The notes under the pieces were generated by a model. The model saw only the letters and a program-made list of their open reading frames with translations. It made no database searches and was not told the origin of the DNA. Shown here piece by piece: positions 1 to 7,534 of a stretch of 32,471 nucleotides of DNA. The position numbers and the translations under genes are program-made. How positions within the stretch are numbered: position 1 is the stretch's first letter; each line of letters opens with the position of its first letter. The stretch lies in assembly GCA_903891165.1 (NCBI GenBank), contig CAITDR010000425.1, positions 1 to 32,471 of the forward strand, written 5' to 3'. The stretch comes from an uncultured Pseudomonadota bacterium (GTDB taxonomy: Bacteria > Myxococcota_A > UBA796 > SXON01).

Positions 1-2054
1 ACCGCATCCGCCGCATCCCGAAGGGAGAAGAAAGCTGGGATCAAGGTAGAGGACAACCATGCTGCCTTGGTGTGCTCCCCTTCAGGGGCATCCGCCAGAA
101 GCTCGGCCAGAGCCTCGCGCTTGCCGATCAGGCTGCCCAGCGCATTCTCCAGCTTGGAGCGACGCCAGACCCCAGCGTTTGCCAGGTCGCGCTCAATGGC
201 CGGAATCACCGAGCCATCCACGAGGCGAAGAAGAAGATCCACCTCGATTTCCACGCGCTTGTTGTACTGATCCAGCTTCACTTCGTAGCGGGCGTGCAGC
301 TCCGGCTCGGTCAGCACCTTTTTCGACGTGAACAGCTCCGTTGCCGAGGATGTAATCAGTAGATCCAGGGCGGCGGGGGTGTTGCGGGCGTGGGGAAGAC
401 CGCGCCCTTCGGCCTCGACCACCCACTCCTGGCTGTAGTTGTTGCCGTCGAAGCGCACCGCGCGGGAGGCGTTGAAGGCCCAGGCTACCGCTTCCAGAAC
501 GTCACCTTTCTCCGCAATTTTCTGGCAGAGCAGCTCGATCCCGTCGGCCACGGCCGTGTTCAGGCAGGTCGCAGGCCAGGAGATGGACGCCGAGGCACCC
601 ACTGCACGGAACTCGAACTTGTTCCCCGTGAAGGCAAAGGGAGACGTACGGTTGCGATCGGTGTTGTCCTGGGCGATGGTGGGAAGGCGGGAGATCCCCA
701 GCTCCAGCATGGCCTGACCGGTGGACTTGTTGCTGACCTTGCCGGTCGCCACATCTTCGACGATCTGGGTGAGGGCATCGCCCAGAAAGACCGAGATAAT
801 CGCGGGAGGAGCTTCGTTTGCCCCCAGGCGGAAGTCGTTGCCATAGGACGCAATCGCCGCACGGAGCACACCCGCATGACGATGAACGCCCAACATCACG
901 GCGGCAATCGACGCCAGGAAGACGAGGTTCTGGTGGGGGTCTTGGCCCGGCTCCAGAAGGTTCACACCGCGGTTGTCGGCCATGGACCAATTGAGGTGTT
1001 TACCGGAACCATTTACGCCCGCGAAGGGCTTTTCATGGAGGAGAACGGCCAGATCATGGCGGGCGGCCACCGTACGAAGGGTGGACATCACCAGCTGGTT
1101 GTGGTCGGCGGCGAGGTTGGCCTCAGCGAAGATCGGCGCCAGCTCAAACTGCGAAGGCGCCACTTCGTTATGGCGGGTCTTGGCAGAGACACCCAAGAGA
1201 TAAAGCTCGGTTTCCACCTCCTCCATAAAGGAGAGGACGCGGGCGGGGATACTGCCAAAATAGTGATCTTCGAGGGACTGGCCCTTGGGAGCGCGGGCGC
1301 CAAGCACCGAACGACCGGCGATAGCCAGGTCAGGGCGAAGCGCCAGATAGCCGCGATCCACCAGGAAATATTCTTGCTCGGGGCCGACGGTGGGGGTCAC
1401 GCGGGTCACGCCCTGCTCGCCCAGAAGCTGAAGCAGCTTGGTGGCGGCGTGGTTCACCGCGTCCATCGAGCGCAAAAGCGGCGCCTTCTCGTCCAAAGCC
1501 TGGCCATGATAGCCGATAAAGGCCGAGGGAATGCAGAGGGTACGGCCGTTGGGCGTATCCATCAGAAACATGGGGCTGGTCGGATCCCAGGAGGTATAGC
1601 CGCGCGCCTCAAAAGTGGAGCGCATACCGCCCGAAGGGAAGGAAGAAGCATCGGGCTCAGACTGGATCAGCATCGATCCGGTGAACTTCTCAATCGCCCG
1701 GCCACTGCCGTCAAAAGCGAGGAAAGAATCGTGCTTCTCGGCGGTGAGGCCGGTCATCGGATGGAACCAGTGGCAGAAGTGGGTCGCCCCCTGCTCCACT
1801 GCCCACTCCTTCACCGCATGAGCGATGGCATCGGCCACCGAACGCTCGGGACGTGCGCCCTGCTCTACAATCGCCACCCAACGCCGAAAGATCTCTGGCG
1901 GCAAACGTTCCCGCATCCGCTCGGATCCAAAGACACGAGATCCGAAATAGGCGGAGATACGGGCGGGGCGCCCTTGAGCATCGGTGGGGCGGGCGAAGGT
2001 ACGGACACCACGGGACAGGGCGGCGCTGACGGCAGCATAGCGAGGGGTAGCCAG
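1..2054 (-). CDS. glnN: Glutamine synthetase type III (GSIII), 3' end cut by window edge
   Basis: GSIII makes glutamine from glutamate, ammonia and ATP in the cytoplasm. About 684 codons are visible of the roughly 700-730 usual for the family, so only the extreme C-terminus is missing. Reading the minus strand gives, in order, YFGSRVFG near the N-terminus, EVAPSQFELAP (about position 1140), NGSGKHLNWSM (about 990), the family signature GANEAPPAIIS (about 820) and DRNRTSPFAFTGNKFEFR (about 640). No ATG, GTG or TTG lies in frame between the upstream stop (TGA near 2150) and YFGSRVFG. The best start is CTG at 2054-2052, preceded by GGAGG with a 5-base spacer, which gives an N-terminus MATPRYAAVS. 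A 7-C run lies just upstream (2094-2100), so a frameshift is the alternative. Family identity is certain; the start is inferred. Confidence 0.93.
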   Translation of the reverse strand, partial: MATPRYAAVSAALSRGVRTFARPTDAQGRPARISAYFGSRVFGSERMRERLPPEIFRRWVAIVEQGARPERSVADAIAHAVKEWAVEQGATHFCHWFHPMTGLTAEKHDSFLAFDGSGRAIEKFTGSMLIQSEPDASSFPSGGMRSTFEARGYTSWDPTSPMFLMDTPNGRTLCIPSAFIGYHGQALDEKAPLLRSMDAVNHAATKLLQLLGEQGVTRVTPTVGPEQEYFLVDRGYLALRPDLAIAGRSVLGARAPKGQSLEDHYFGSIPARVLSFMEEVETELYLLGVSAKTRHNEVAPSQFELAPIFAEANLAADHNQLVMSTLRTVAARHDLAVLLHEKPFAGVNGSGKHLNWSMADNRGVNLLEPGQDPHQNLVFLASIAAVMLGVHRHAGVLRAAIASYGNDFRLGANEAPPAIISVFLGDALTQIVEDVATGKVSNKSTGQAMLELGISRLPTIAQDNTDRNRTSPFAFTGNKFEFRAVGASASISWPATCLNTAVADGIELLCQKIAEKGDVLEAVAWAFNASRAVRFDGNNYSQEWVVEAEGRGLPHARNTPAALDLLITSSATELFTSKKVLTEPELHARYEVKLDQYNKRVEIEVDLLLRLVDGSVIPAIERDLANAGVWRRSKLENALGSLIGKREALAELLADAPEGEHTKAAWLSSTLIPAFFSLRDAADA

Positions 2055-2293
2055 GGGATCCTCCAGGAAGTGGCGCGCGCGGTCTATGTCCTTGGGGGGG
2101 CTACCGCAAGGCCGGGCACAGCGGACACGCAGGTCCGGTATGTACCTTCAAGCCGCAGATCCTGGATTGCAAGCCGGAGGAATCACCGACCGGTTGGCCC
2201 GGCCGGGGTGCGTAGAAATTTTCGCAGTCCCCCACCAAAGCCGACCCACGACCGACATCCCCCTCCCGTACCCCACCAGAGGCCCTTCCCCAC

Positions 2294-2315
2294 ACTGAAT
2301 GAAGCCTCATTCAGT
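2294..2315. promoter_or_regulatory. Palindrome CTGAATGA-N4-TCATTCAG, copy 1
   Basis: This is a perfect 9-base inverted repeat (ACTGAATGA, 4-base spacer, TCATTCAGT) in the 283-bp gap between the TPR gene stop (2338) and glnN. A second copy with the same 8-base arms and a different centre is at 21877-21896. The form is typical of a TetR-family operator. From memory, it matches the TGAATGA-N4-TCATTCA layout reported for Bacillus FadR. It also sits just downstream of a stop codon and could fold as a hairpin, but no T-run follows on the minus strand. No convincing promoter was recognised in the rest of the gap. Confidence 0.5.
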
Positions 2316-2337
2316 CAGAGGGATGGAAATAAGCCGC

Positions 2338-4653
2338 TTATTTCAGCACTACACCAGCCGCGCGGGCCAGGGGCCCGGGCGGCTTTGGGGGGGCATCGTC
2401 GTTGGTCGGGGGCTGCGCGGGAGGTTCTTGCAGGCGTTGGAGCATATCGGCATATGCCGGAACTTCAGGGAAGCGGCGTACCAGCCAGTCGGCGTAGTAG
2501 CGGCCTTTGGCGCGGTGTGCGGCGGCGTTGGTGGGGTCGACGAGGGAGAGGTTGAGGTAGCTGGCGGCAACATCGTAGAAGGTCTCAGGGGTGTCCCCCT
2601 GCTTGGAAAGGAGCTTCTGCGCAACCATTAGCGCCTCTCTAAAATGAAACTGAGCCTTTTCAGAATCGTTATCCGCAATGAACTGATGACCTGCTCTTGT
2701 GTGGGAAACCACGAGATTGTGAAGGTCTTGCGGGACTCCGGATTTGGAGAGCTGTACGGCGATCTGGAGGCTTTCGGCAAGGTGTTGTCGCGCCTCGGCG
2801 AAATTTCCGATCGTACCTTCGATGCCCCCCATTCTCATAAGGGAAGATGCGAGGTCGCTCAGGGCCTTCGGGGTGCCAGATGTGGCAAGCTCTCGGGCGA
2901 TCAGGAGACTTTCCGCATATTCTTGACGGGCCTTGGCAAAGTCTCCATGGCTGAGATCAAGATCGCCCATGTTGCAGAGGGACACGGATAGGTCGTAGAG
3001 AGCTTCCTGAGTACGGGATGCGGCGAGCTGGCGAGCAATCTCCAGGCTCCCGTTGTAGTGAATTCGGGCTTCGTCAGACCTTCCCTGCTGGCGACAGGTA
3101 TCGCCTAATTTGTTGAGGGAAACAGAGATGTCACGTATCGCCGCCACACTGCCGGAACCGGCAACCTCCCGAGCGATTTCAAGGCTTTGGATATATAATT
3201 GTTGTGCCTCGGCAACCTTTCCCATGTCATAGTTTATGTCTCCTACATTGCTCAGGGCGGCGGAGAGGTTGAGGAGATCCTCGGAGGTGCCGGAGCCTGC
3301 AACCTGCTGGGAGATTTGAAGAGACTGCGAGTAGTGCCTTCCAGCTTCGTCGAGCTTCCCGAGGCGGCGGGCCAGATCGCCTGCTCTGCCAAGAGCTATG
3401 GAGAGGTTGCGGAGATCTTGAGGGGAACCAGAGCTGGAGAGTTGCTGGAAGATGTCCACGCTCGCTTCGTAGTGCTCGGCAGCCACATCCGTTTTTCCGA
3501 GGACGAGGCCGATGTCGCCAACGCTGATATGGGAGAGGGAGAGGTCGCGGAGAGCTTCCGGAGTACCGGAGGAGGCGAGCTGCTGGCGGAGCTGGAGGCT
3601 CTCCAAATAGTGTTCTTGGGCTTGCCCAAATTGCCCGAGGGCGAGGCATGTGTCTCCTATATTTTTGAGGGAAGAGGACAGGTTGCGTAGTGCATAAGGT
3701 GCTTCGCTTGTCGCTTGACGGCGACTTATGGCAAGGGCATCGTCAAAGGCGGCCTGCGCCAAAGAAAAATCATTTCTTGCAAATACTACATTTCCCAGTC
3801 GGGACAGCGCCACTTCAAGTTGCCGCGACATCGGCTCTAACCTCCTCCTCAACACCACCTCCAGCTCCGCGTGCCCTTGCGCCTCCTCCAACCTCCCCAA
3901 TTGCCGTAGCACCTCCGCCGCCTCCGCCCGCACCTCTACCTCCAGTCGCTCCCCCAACAACTGGCCCATTGCCAGCAATCGGGGTAACAATTCTGCTGCC
4001 TCTTCCAACCTTCCCGCCTCCCGGAGCCGTTGGCTGGCGCGTATGCCCGACCGAAAAACTCCGAGGTCTTCACTGCCTTTCACCCGCTCCCACCTTGCCA
4101 GGATCCGTGCGTCTGCCTTCGTCCATTCCCGCAGCGGGACCGGATCCAGAGGAGCAACCGGTATTGATCGAGCAGGCAGCCAATCCCCCAAGATCAACGT
4201 CAGGTCCCGAATCGCCCACAGGTCCGGTACCAAGGCTGGGATCTCCGGGTGTTCCGATAGTGGAAGCACCAGGATCAACGGCCGCCCTTGCACCTCCCGC
4301 AGGCGCTCACGGCGCTCGTTCAGCCGCACCAGAAAGTTGAGCCGTGCGTGGCGCCAGTCCTCCCCGGGCTGGCTCAGGTCCAACCAACGGGGCTGCCCGG
4401 CCTCTGCGGGCTCTCCCTGATACTGTAACAATTCCGGCATCACCCGGCTCCACACTTCTTCGGGATCTTGTAGCTTGAACTCTGATAGGCGGGTGACATG
4501 GGCGCGGTAGAATGCGGCAATCCGCTCCTGAAAGACCGCCAACACTCCCGAATTACCACTGAACACAAAGATCAGCGCAAATTCCGCCATCATCTCTAGG
4601 TGCCCTTGCACCCGAGCCCACTCCGCCTCACCCTGCGGCAGCAGGCTGCTCAT
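2338..4653 (-). CDS. TPR-repeat protein partnered with the adjacent NTPase
   Basis: The protein has 771 residues. Residues 1-200 form a globular region with a hydrophobic strand (about 22-32) and the segment LNERRERLREV...PLILVLP...VPDLWAIRDL (about 111-152). From memory this resembles a segment found before TPR arrays in NLR-like bacterial proteins. Residues about 205-700 are TPRs, including seven consecutive units of exactly 46 residues built on L-x-D-L-S-x-S-L...G-D...G...A...Y...SL-x-I. The tail is Pro-rich. No signal peptide, transmembrane helix or catalytic domain was seen, so it is probably a cytoplasmic scaffold or sensor. The ATG at 4653 overlaps the NTPase stop as ATGA, implying translational coupling. 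Base composition is visibly less GC-rich than in the neighbours, which may indicate transfer. The function is not known. Confidence 0.85.
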   Translation of the reverse strand: MSSLLPQGEAEWARVQGHLEMMAEFALIFVFSGNSGVLAVFQERIAAFYRAHVTRLSEFKLQDPEEVWSRVMPELLQYQGEPAEAGQPRWLDLSQPGEDWRHARLNFLVRLNERRERLREVQGRPLILVLPLSEHPEIPALVPDLWAIRDLTLILGDWLPARSIPVAPLDPVPLREWTKADARILARWERVKGSEDLGVFRSGIRASQRLREAGRLEEAAELLPRLLAMGQLLGERLEVEVRAEAAEVLRQLGRLEEAQGHAELEVVLRRRLEPMSRQLEVALSRLGNVVFARNDFSLAQAAFDDALAISRRQATSEAPYALRNLSSSLKNIGDTCLALGQFGQAQEHYLESLQLRQQLASSGTPEALRDLSLSHISVGDIGLVLGKTDVAAEHYEASVDIFQQLSSSGSPQDLRNLSIALGRAGDLARRLGKLDEAGRHYSQSLQISQQVAGSGTSEDLLNLSAALSNVGDINYDMGKVAEAQQLYIQSLEIAREVAGSGSVAAIRDISVSLNKLGDTCRQQGRSDEARIHYNGSLEIARQLAASRTQEALYDLSVSLCNMGDLDLSHGDFAKARQEYAESLLIARELATSGTPKALSDLASSLMRMGGIEGTIGNFAEARQHLAESLQIAVQLSKSGVPQDLHNLVVSHTRAGHQFIADNDSEKAQFHFREALMVAQKLLSKQGDTPETFYDVAASYLNLSLVDPTNAAAHRAKGRYYADWLVRRFPEVPAYADMLQRLQEPPAQPPTNDDAPPKPPGPLARAAGVVLK
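2725..3690 (-). repeat. Seven in-frame 138-bp units encoding 46-residue TPRs
   Basis: Residues 322-643 of the TPR protein divide into seven units of exactly 46 codons. Each starts with a variant of LRDLS.SL..GD and ends in a variant of ASSGTPEA. A shorter unit of 43 residues precedes them and a diverged unit follows (to about residue 691). The constant unit length and recurring SGTP linker suggest growth by tandem duplication. The DNA copies have diverged and are not near-identical. Confidence 0.8.
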
Positions 4654-5990
4654 ATACCCAAGCGCGGAAGAATGAGCGGATGTACGTCAAACCAGGGTTT
4701 TCCATTCAAGTAGTTCATCACTGCGTTGGTATCCATAAAGCGCACCAGCCGAGATAGCTCTTTATCAGACGGGGTGGCGATGGTGTGGGTCTTATGTACT
4801 TGCCGCAGCCATTCCAGGTGATCGTCGGGTAGTAGGGCCATCTCATTGCGGAGCTGTTCGGTGGCGCGAAGAAGCATCTCATCGGTCACGCTGGAATTTT
4901 GCGAAAGGGCGAGGAAAGTAATGGATTCCCGGATCAGCCGAAAGTAGTCGCGGATGTCACCGCCGGTGTCGGAGGCAGCCCGGTTGAGCTGAGCTTCCTT
5001 CAGGAAAAGAGACCATTGGTCGTAACGTTTGTCGATCAGTGTTCGCATGATGGTCAGCCCAGCCGGATCGGCCGCGCCATCGGGTGTCCGCACATGTACG
5101 TTCGGCCAGGAGATAAGGGACTGGCCACCAAAATGGTTGCCCAGGTTGGGGCTCAGCACTGGCAGGTAGGGCGGAATGGTGTAGACCACGTGTAGACTAG
5201 GCAGGGTCAGGTGGACGGCATTTTCGGAGAAAAGGCTGGCGAGGCTTTGATAGACCCGCTCTCCCTGCTCCCCCCAACCTCGAAGCTGTTCCAAGGAATC
5301 CAGCAGAAGGACCACCTTGTGGTTCGGATCCTCACTTAGCCCATGCAGGGCGGCGACCAAGCCGGCCACATAGTCGTGGATGTCCCGAACTAGTTCTGTA
5401 ACTTTACCTTTGGTGTATTCTTGCAGCTTTTGCTTGAAGGTGGCATTCATCGCCAACTGGAGGCCCATGCTGGCCGAGAAAGGGAGCACTTCTCCAGTGC
5501 TGAATTCTACCGGTTCTACATTCACCTCCGCCCCCAGGAAGTTTTTTATCCTTTTCCAGTAGTCCGCCACCAGAGTCTTAAGCTTCTGAATAGCACGTTC
5601 ATCCAACCGCTTTGACTTCCAGAAGGCTTCCACCTGCGCCGTGAGGCCGGCGGCCAGGGAAAGCAGAAAGTCCGTGATCTCCAAGGGCTCGGACATATGA
5701 ACATACTTCAGCATATCCACCAGAAAGACCGTATAGCCCTGGTCGTCCAACAACTGCTTCAAACGGCGCAATTGTGTGCTTTTCCCGTTGCCCCGGTAGC
5801 CGGTAAGAAAAAATACACTTTCATCATCTGCCCATAGCAGTTGCTGCACAATCTTCAGGATCGGATCCTTTTCTGGGTGCTCCTCCAGCAAGGGTACATA
5901 AAAATCACTGCCCGGCTCTACGGGTTGAAGGTTCTTCCCATGAATACTGCGGTAGAACTTCTGGAGCTGAAGGTTCTGAGGATGTGCCAT
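4650..5990 (-). CDS. AAA/STAND-like P-loop NTPase
   Basis: This 446-residue cytoplasmic NTPase has a Walker A motif GYRGNGKST at residues 64-72, followed by TQLRRLKQLL, and a Walker B motif KVVLLLDSLEQL at about 225-236. The start of the fold (SVFFLTGYRGNGKSTQL) resembles 'G-x-RG-S-GKT-TEL-x-RL' ATPases that I recall being encoded beside TPR proteins in cyanobacteria and myxobacteria. Residues after about 280 are mostly helical and have no recognisable effector such as a nuclease, TIR or protease. The stop overlaps the TPR gene start as ATGA, so the two products probably act together. No good ribosome binding site precedes the ATG at 5990, which is 41 bp after pgi. The function is unknown; a conflict or signalling role is inferred from architecture. 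Confidence 0.82.
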   Translation of the reverse strand: MAHPQNLQLQKFYRSIHGKNLQPVEPGSDFYVPLLEEHPEKDPILKIVQQLLWADDESVFFLTGYRGNGKSTQLRRLKQLLDDQGYTVFLVDMLKYVHMSEPLEITDFLLSLAAGLTAQVEAFWKSKRLDERAIQKLKTLVADYWKRIKNFLGAEVNVEPVEFSTGEVLPFSASMGLQLAMNATFKQKLQEYTKGKVTELVRDIHDYVAGLVAALHGLSEDPNHKVVLLLDSLEQLRGWGEQGERVYQSLASLFSENAVHLTLPSLHVVYTIPPYLPVLSPNLGNHFGGQSLISWPNVHVRTPDGAADPAGLTIMRTLIDKRYDQWSLFLKEAQLNRAASDTGGDIRDYFRLIRESITFLALSQNSSVTDEMLLRATEQLRNEMALLPDDHLEWLRQVHKTHTIATPSDKELSRLVRFMDTNAVMNYLNGKPWFDVHPLILPRLGI

Positions 5991-6031
5991 GCGGGAGCAT
6001 TAACCCACTACCCGCAGTGGACGCCGCCCAC

Positions 6032-7534
6032 CTACCCTTCCCCAACCCTCAAAAACCCATCCTGGTCCGGCCCCTCTCCCCCCCTCTCCACCCTCAGCTC
6101 CCCCATCGCCCCCATCCGGCTCAAAAGATACCAAGCCATCCGCGGCTCCACCCCCGCCGCCTTGCCCAGCTCCGCAGCCGTCTGCGGCTCTGTACCGAGC
6201 TTCTCCCGAAGCCGCAGCTTCGCCGATAGAATCCCCGTGGCCGCCTTCTTGCCCGCCTCTACCCCCGGCTGGTGGTAGGCATTGATGCCGATGCGGAAGG
6301 CGTACAGGCCCACCGCCCGCTCATAGAGTGCGATCAACGCACCCAATCGGAAGGCATCCACGTTGTCCAGCGTTAACATCAGCACCGGGTGCCGGGGCTG
6401 CAGCGCCTGCCAGGTCCCCAACAAAAATCCCTGAAGGTAGTCTCCGGCATTGATGCCAGGCTCTACCTCTTCGCCGACAAAGCCATCGTCCAGCACCCCG
6501 ACCAGGGTGACAAAGTGATCGTCGGGACCGTCGCGCAATTGCTGCACGTAGGCGTGTTGATCGGTGCTACCCTTGTTTCCATAGACGGTCAGCCCCTGAT
6601 AGACCAGGTTCCCCGCCAAGTCTTTTTCCTTCCCGATGCTCTCCATCACCAATTGCTGCAGGTAGCGCGAGAAAAGCAGCAGCCGATCCCGGTAGGGCAG
6701 CACCACCATGGCCCGCTTGCCGCGGCCTTCTCCCAGGTTGTACCAGGATCTCGCCAGGATTGCCGCCGGGTTTTTCTCCAGGTCGGGTATCCGGGTGGCG
6801 GCGTCCATCGCCGCAGCACCCTCCAACAATAATTCTACATCCGCGCCTTGCAACGCCAGCGGCAGAAGCCCCACCGCGGAAGTCACCGAGGTCCGGCCAC
6901 CCACCCAGTCCCACATCGGCAGCCGCAGCTTCCAGCCCTCCGCCTCCTTCCACAAGCGGCTTCCTTCCTGGCTGATCGCGATGGCGTGCTCGGCAAAAGG
7001 CAGCCCCGCCACGCCAAAAGCGGCCTGCACCTCGATCAGGGCATTGCGCGTCTCGGCAGTCCCCCCGCTCTTAGAGATGCAGATCACCAGCGTTTCTTCC
7101 AGGTCCAAAGGACCGATCACCCGCGCCATCCCCTCGGGATCGGTGTTGTCAATGAACACCAGGCGCATCCAGTCCTCGGGCTCCTGCAGCGCCGAGGACA
7201 AAAAGGCCGGGCCCAGCGCACTGCCGCCGATACCCAGGATGAGTGCAGTCTTGAACTTCCCTTCTTTCTTCAGGGCAAAGGCAAATTTTTTGCAGGTGGA
7301 CACCACCGCACGAATTTCTGCTGATAGTCCCGCAGGCGCAATTTCCGGCGTCCGCAGCCAGTAGTGGCCCACCTGCCGCCCCTCGTCGGGGTTGGCGATG
7401 GCGCCGCCCTCCAGGGCCTCCATCTGCGCAAAAACCGTAGCCCAGGCTACAGGATCATCCGAGAACGTTGGACAGGCGCTCCAGTCCAGGCTGAAGCCGA
7501 GGGTGCTGTCCCTCCACAGGTGGTCCAGGCTCAA
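6032..7534 (-). CDS. pgi: Glucose-6-phosphate isomerase with C-terminal winged-helix-like extension
   Basis: Pgi interconverts glucose-6-phosphate and fructose-6-phosphate in glycolysis and gluconeogenesis. The 500-residue protein shows GIGGSALGP, the phosphate-binding SKSGGTAET, the PGI signature WVGGRTSVTSAVG, MESIGK with the catalytic Glu region, GSTDQHAYVQQL, and INAYHQPGVEAGK carrying the conserved Lys. Residues from about 450 (TAAELGKAAGVEPRMAWYLL..MGELRV) look like a small winged helix added after the isomerase fold. The start is TTG at 7534, overlapping the upstream stop as TTGA, with GGAGG seven bases before it. It is the last gene of the rlmD-like / outer-membrane-like / pgi run. 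Confidence 0.95.
   Translation of the reverse strand: MSLDHLWRDSTLGFSLDWSACPTFSDDPVAWATVFAQMEALEGGAIANPDEGRQVGHYWLRTPEIAPAGLSAEIRAVVSTCKKFAFALKKEGKFKTALILGIGGSALGPAFLSSALQEPEDWMRLVFIDNTDPEGMARVIGPLDLEETLVICISKSGGTAETRNALIEVQAAFGVAGLPFAEHAIAISQEGSRLWKEAEGWKLRLPMWDWVGGRTSVTSAVGLLPLALQGADVELLLEGAAAMDAATRIPDLEKNPAAILARSWYNLGEGRGKRAMVVLPYRDRLLLFSRYLQQLVMESIGKEKDLAGNLVYQGLTVYGNKGSTDQHAYVQQLRDGPDDHFVTLVGVLDDGFVGEEVEPGINAGDYLQGFLLGTWQALQPRHPVLMLTLDNVDAFRLGALIALYERAVGLYAFRIGINAYHQPGVEAGKKAATGILSAKLRLREKLGTEPQTAAELGKAAGVEPRMAWYLLSRMGAMGELRVERGGEGPDQDGFLRVGEG

Noticed and set aside
2100-2210. A sigma54-type promoter before glnN (TTGCAA near 2170)
   Set aside because: The required GG at the proper distance before the GC of TTGC is absent, so there is no valid -24/-12 pair.
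2101-2310. A short minus-strand frame upstream of glnN as its true N-terminus by frameshift
   Set aside because: Its translation has no resemblance to a GSIII N-terminus, and it would have to be joined across a stop. The CTG start with a good ribosome binding site explains the gene without a frameshift.
390-2555. A 721-codon open frame on the plus strand
   Set aside because: It is antisense to the glutamine synthetase gene, whose minus-strand translation carries all GSIII motifs. The plus-strand product is low-complexity, Gly/Arg/His-rich and matches nothing.
2725-3690. The 138-bp periodic repeats as a CRISPR or non-coding satellite
   Set aside because: They are in frame, encode TPR units and have diverged at the DNA level as coding repeats do.
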